This document shows, piece after piece, positions 33,014 to 35,996 of a DNA stretch of 35,996 bases. A program made the position numbers and the translations under genes. A model generated the notes under the pieces. It was not told the origin of the DNA and did no database searches. It saw only the letters and a list, made by a program, of their open reading frames with translations. Positions within the stretch are counted from its first letter, which is position 1, and each line of letters starts with the position of its first letter. The stretch comes from CP2-2F sp034436235 (lineage in GTDB: Bacteria; Chloroflexota; Anaerolineae; Aggregatilineales; UBA2796), in the NCBI GenBank assembly GCA_034436235.1, contig DAOTWB010000159.1, positions 1-35,996 of the forward strand. The letters are read 5' to 3'.

Positions 33014-33982
33014 TTAAGCGTACCTATCAGGACGCGCGCGCCGCGCCTTACGCCAGATGATCGGCAGACGGCGCAGCTTGCCAAGTGTGCTGACTCGTGC
33101 GCGCCTACGGAAGACATCGTAGTCGTTCGCTTCAATATCGTTCAGAATGGCGCGGTAGAGTTCAGCGGCTGCCGCAATGGCGAAGCGGCCTTCGCCGTTG
33201 AGCATAGCAATGCCTGCCCATGACTCAGCGTACAGTTGGCGATTGCGCGCGATCTGATAGCGCATGAAGGCGCGCCAATTCTCGGTGATGCGTCCTTCAG
33301 CGATGTCTTGCTCGCTCACACCGAACGCGTTCAGCTCATCTTGCGGCAAGTAGAGCCGTCCGTTGCGCCAGTCTTCGCCGACGTCGCGCAGCACATTGGT
33401 CACCTGCAGTGCCACGCCGAGCTTGACGGCGTACGGAATCGCTTCATCGCTGGTGAAGCCAATGATGTGCATCGCCATCAGCCCAACCGTCGAAGCGACG
33501 CCGTAAGCGTACTCAGCTAAGTCGGCGAAGGTCTCGTAGCGGCGCGGCTGCAGGTCAGCGGCACAGCCTTTGATGAGCTGTACGGCGTAGCCTTTCGGAA
33601 TGCGGTAGCGCGCTTGCGTATCCGCCCATGCCACTGCCACTGGCTCGCTCACAGGCGGATGTGCCAAACTGACCGTGTGTTGCCACACTTCAAGGCGCGC
33701 AGCGCGCTCTTCGCTTTGGCTGTCATCCACGATATTGTCTGTGACGCGGCAAAAAGCGTATAGCGCACGTACAGCGCGCCGTTTTGCATACGGCAAGAGC
33801 GCGGATGCCATGTAGAAGGTGCGGCTATGCAGGCGTGTGAGTGCTTCACAGTAGGCATACGACGCTTCCAATAGGCTCTTGTTGTGTTGCGTAGCGCTAT
33901 CAGCAGGATGACTCTCAAGTGCTTCAAGCGCGCGCACCAGCAAGCGATATTCCCAATTGGTCTTCGGCAATTCAACCTGCAT
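33014..33982 (-). CDS. crtB: Phytoene synthase
   Basis: This 322-residue enzyme condenses two geranylgeranyl diphosphates into phytoene. Two aspartate-rich motifs are visible: DNIVD (Asp82, Asp86) in YAFCRVTDNIVDD, and DVGED (Asp200, Asp204) in QVTNVLRDVGEDW. SRTFYMASALLP (53-64) is the usual N-terminal motif. The ATG at 33982 was chosen because AGGAAGG lies 8 bases upstream; a TTG 6 bases before it is too near that site. It starts 13 bp after crtI. No crtE (GGPP synthase) is present in the window, so the substrate comes from elsewhere. Confidence 0.97.
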   Translation of the reverse strand: MQVELPKTNWEYRLLVRALEALESHPADSATQHNKSLLEASYAYCEALTRLHSRTFYMASALLPYAKRRAVRALYAFCRVTDNIVDDSQSEERAARLEVWQHTVSLAHPPVSEPVAVAWADTQARYRIPKGYAVQLIKGCAADLQPRRYETFADLAEYAYGVASTVGLMAMHIIGFTSDEAIPYAVKLGVALQVTNVLRDVGEDWRNGRLYLPQDELNAFGVSEQDIAEGRITENWRAFMRYQIARNRQLYAESWAGIAMLNGEGRFAIAAAAELYRAILNDIEANDYDVFRRRARVSTLGKLRRLPIIWRKARRARPDRYA

Positions 33983-33995
33983 AGCCAAGACCTTC

Positions 33996-35516
33996 CTACG
34001 CGCTCACAGGCTTGGCGACAGGCTGCACGCGCCGCTCGCCAACAGGATCGCCGATCAAGTTATCCACGATGATCGAAGATGAAAGGACGCCCGGCAAGCC
34101 TGCGCCAGGATGCGTGCCTGCGCCTACGAAGTACAGATTGCTGAAGTCTTCTGAGCGATTGTGCGGACGAAACCACGCCGATTGCAGCAAGATCGGCTGA
34201 ATTGAGAACGCCGATCCGAGATAGCTGCCCAGCGTATCGCGGAAGTGCAGCGGATCGATGTAATGTTCAGCGACCAAGTTTGCTTGCAGGTCAGGCAGAT
34301 ATTCCGCCTCCAGGAATTGCATGATTGCATCGCGATACGGCTTCGCATATTGCGTCCAATCCGTGCCGCTGCCCAAATGTGGCACAGGCGAAAGCACATA
34401 GAAATTCTCGCAGCCTTCAGGCGCAATACTCGGATCAGTGATGGTCGGCATGTGCAGGTAGAGCGAGAAATCATCGGCGACGCGCTTCTTCTTGAAGATA
34501 TCGTCCAGCAGACCTTTGTAGCGCTCGCTCAAGATGATATTGTGATGAACCAAGCCGCTATCAAGGTAGCGCCGCTTTGTGCCGAAGTAGATCACAAACA
34601 GCGACATGCTGTACTTGTAGCGTTCAATGCGGCGATTGGTGTACTTGCGGCGATACTGCTCTGGAATCAAGCTGCGGTACGTCGTCGCCACATCGGCGTT
34701 CGAGACGATGATATCAGCCTGCAAAACGCTGCCATCTGCTAGGCGCACGCCTGTGACTTTGCGTCCATCTACCAGAATCTCTCTCACCTCGGCGTTCAGC
34801 GTCACTGTGCCGCCCAGCTCGCCGAACAGCCGTCCAAGCGCGGCGACCACAGCGCCTGTGCCGCCCATCGCGTAATGAATGCCCCACTCGCGCTCCAGAT
34901 AATGGATCATCGCGTAGATGGACGACGCATCGAATGGATTGCCGCCGATCAGCAGCGGATGGAATGAGAAAACGCGGCGCAGGAATTCATGTTGGATGAA
35001 CTGCGATGCGTAGTGATAGACGCTCAGGTAGCTCTGCATTTTGATCAGGTCAGGCGCGACTTTGATCATGTCCCACAGGCTCAGGAATGGCTTATCCGCC
35101 AGCTCCAGAAAGCCTTTCTGGAAGATGGCTTTCGTGGTCTGCATGAAACGCTGGTAGCCTTCCCGATCGGCAGGATTCCAGCGCCCGATCTGGTCGAGGA
35201 TGAAGGCTTCGTCGCCGTTGTAATCGAAGTGACGCTTGTTGTGGTCGTAGATGCGGTAAAATGGATCGAGCGGCACGAATTGGATGTAATCTTCGCGCTT
35301 GCGTCCTGCTGCGGCGAATAGATCGTCGAACATGAACGGCGCCGTAATGACCGTCGGACCGCCGTCGAACTTGAAGCCGTTCTGCTCGTAGACATAAGCT
35401 CTGCCGCCGAGCTTATCGCGCTTCTCCAAGATGTGGACATCGTGTCCGCGCGCCGCAAGGCGAACTGCTGCGCCTAGCCCGCCAAATCCGCTGCCAATGA
35501 CGATGATACGTGCCAT
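33996..35516 (-). CDS. crtI: Phytoene desaturase
   Basis: This 506-residue FAD enzyme converts phytoene to lycopene by four desaturations. The N-terminus is IIVIGSGFGGLGAAVRLAARG with EKRDKLGGRAYVYEQ and FDGGPTVITAP. The C-terminus has the bacterial CrtI signature YFVGAGTHPGAGLPGVLSS. It shares only the superfamily pattern with the second oxidoreductase at 26825. The ATG at 35516 was chosen because it begins the Rossmann motif; an in-frame TTG 12 bases upstream is a weaker alternative. It is the first gene of the carotenoid run, and a long palindrome lies 28 bp upstream. Confidence 0.96.
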   Translation of the reverse strand: MARIIVIGSGFGGLGAAVRLAARGHDVHILEKRDKLGGRAYVYEQNGFKFDGGPTVITAPFMFDDLFAAAGRKREDYIQFVPLDPFYRIYDHNKRHFDYNGDEAFILDQIGRWNPADREGYQRFMQTTKAIFQKGFLELADKPFLSLWDMIKVAPDLIKMQSYLSVYHYASQFIQHEFLRRVFSFHPLLIGGNPFDASSIYAMIHYLEREWGIHYAMGGTGAVVAALGRLFGELGGTVTLNAEVREILVDGRKVTGVRLADGSVLQADIIVSNADVATTYRSLIPEQYRRKYTNRRIERYKYSMSLFVIYFGTKRRYLDSGLVHHNIILSERYKGLLDDIFKKKRVADDFSLYLHMPTITDPSIAPEGCENFYVLSPVPHLGSGTDWTQYAKPYRDAIMQFLEAEYLPDLQANLVAEHYIDPLHFRDTLGSYLGSAFSIQPILLQSAWFRPHNRSEDFSNLYFVGAGTHPGAGLPGVLSSSIIVDNLIGDPVGERRVQPVAKPVSA

Positions 35517-35544
35517 ATGCTTTTGCAAACCTTGCTAGTTAGCC

Positions 35545-35571
35545 GTATAAGCTCAATTGTGAGCGTTATAC
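35545..35571 (-). promoter_or_regulatory. Large imperfect palindrome at the crtI promoter (candidate operator)
   Basis: Arms GTATAA-GCTCA (35545-35555) and TGAGC-G-TTATAC (35560-35571) are complementary over 11 bp with a single-base bulge at 35565 and an ATTG centre. The structure lies 28 bp upstream of the crtI start. On the minus strand TTGTAT (35573-35568) and TATACG (35549-35544) could form a -35/-10 pair with an 18-bp spacer spanning the palindrome, so a bound protein would control the promoter. No regulator gene is beside it. The remaining gap up to 35708 holds a 6-bp CCTGCC/GGCAGG repeat (35625-35662) and no gene. Confidence 0.5.
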
Positions 35572-35708
35572 AAAGTTTTGGCAAATTAGCGCGCGGTATT
35601 TCGGATGAGTGGAATGTGAGATTTCCTGCCTGCTGCCGCACGCTAACCTAATTTTAGGCAGGCATGGTCAATTTGCCCAATGGCGCCGCTCGGCAGGATG
35701 CGTTGCGA

Positions 35709-35996
35709 TCACTCGCCGAGCAAGCGCGCCACTGCTTCAGCCATCGGATCGTGGAGAATGGTGTAGAGACGCTTGGCTTCGCGCAGCAGATTCGCCCTAT
35801 CGCGTTCAGGCGCAAGGCGCGCGCGCAACCAAAGCGCATCCGCCTGCCCTTTGCGATAGCCCTGTTTGCGCGAGATCACTTCCGCCTCGCGCGCAAGTTT
35901 TTCTGCCTCTTCAACGTTATTCTGCGCTAGATGCAGCTCGCCCAAGCGCACCAAAGCGCGCGCCACAGCCTCTTGGTCGCCCAGCTCACGGCTGAC
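35709..35996 (-). CDS. TPR-repeat protein, C-terminal part (5' partial)
   Basis: The frame is open to the window edge, so only the C-terminal 95 residues are seen. They read as tetratricopeptide repeats (AVARALVRLGELHLAQNNVEEAEKLAREAEVI, then GQADALWLRARL and LLREAKRLYTILH). TPRs mediate protein binding. Any catalytic or regulatory domain would lie outside the window. It runs in the same direction as the carotenoid genes, but 192 bp and a possible promoter separate it from crtI. Confidence 0.8.
   Translation of the reverse strand, partial: VSRELGDQEAVARALVRLGELHLAQNNVEEAEKLAREAEVISRKQGYRKGQADALWLRARLAPERDRANLLREAKRLYTILHDPMAEAVARLLGE

Noticed and set aside
35556..35571. Similarity to the lac operator (AATTGTGAGCG)
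   Set aside because: Only one half-site matches and the symmetry axis differs. No LacI-family gene is in the window, so I treat it as chance within the larger palindrome.
1..35996. CRISPR arrays, insertion sequences or prophage genes
   Set aside because: No regularly spaced direct repeats, transposase motifs, terminal inverted repeats or phage proteins were seen.

Overview
The window reads as about 36 kb of chromosome from a bacterium of moderately high GC (roughly 60% by eye), most likely a member of the Chloroflexota. This placement is inferred from a combination of features: a CrtI/CrtB/fused-CrtYcd carotenoid pathway with CruF and CruC homologues, a RodA gene paired with a lipoprotein-type class B PBP, a SufR-like regulator and a secreted type I pullulanase. 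No 16S rRNA or other decisive marker is present. Genes are dense, usually end-to-start overlapping (many ATGA or TGATG junctions), and no intergenic gap exceeds about 200 bp. I see no insertion sequence, phage gene or CRISPR array.

Left part, 1-8814, plus strand: the 3' part of a Sir2 deacylase, then rodA and a lipoprotein penicillin-binding protein (elongasome pair). A tight three-gene run of unknown function follows: a 1067-residue protein, a four-helix membrane protein and a probable HhH plus PD-(D/E)xK-like nuclease. On the minus strand, 8819-10971 holds a response-regulator/GAF/adenylate-cyclase-like protein translationally coupled to rnhB. Divergent from it is a SufR-like Fe-S regulator, followed by four overlapping GT4-type glycosyltransferases (11840-16426).

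Middle part, 16420-25297, minus strand: secreted pullulanase, a secreted PDZ protein, a Rieske ferredoxin beside a diiron acyl-desaturase-like protein, an MsbA-type ABC exporter with an unusual insertion in its nucleotide-binding domain, and a GH4 MelA-type glycosidase. A plus-strand CtpA-type protease (25439-26653) and a minus-strand tRNA-Lys(CUU) with a near-consensus promoter follow.

Right part, 35516-26825, minus strand: nine genes in one closely packed run, in transcription order crtI, crtB, fused lycopene cyclase, a small membrane protein, an alpha/beta hydrolase, cruF, plsY, cruC and a second CrtI-family oxidoreductase. Together they predict phytoene to lycopene to a monocyclic gamma-carotene, hydration of the open end, possible 3',4'-desaturation and glycosylation. 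The PlsY-type acyltransferase and the hydrolase inside the coupled block raise the possibility that acylation or ester turnover of the carotenoid glycoside is encoded here too. A large imperfect palindrome sits just upstream of crtI. The window ends inside a TPR protein gene.

The best candidates for undescribed biology are the three-gene module at 4129-8814 and the PlsY/hydrolase/small-membrane-protein additions to the carotenoid operon with its palindromic control site. Both are inferences from reading the sequence. No database search was possible.
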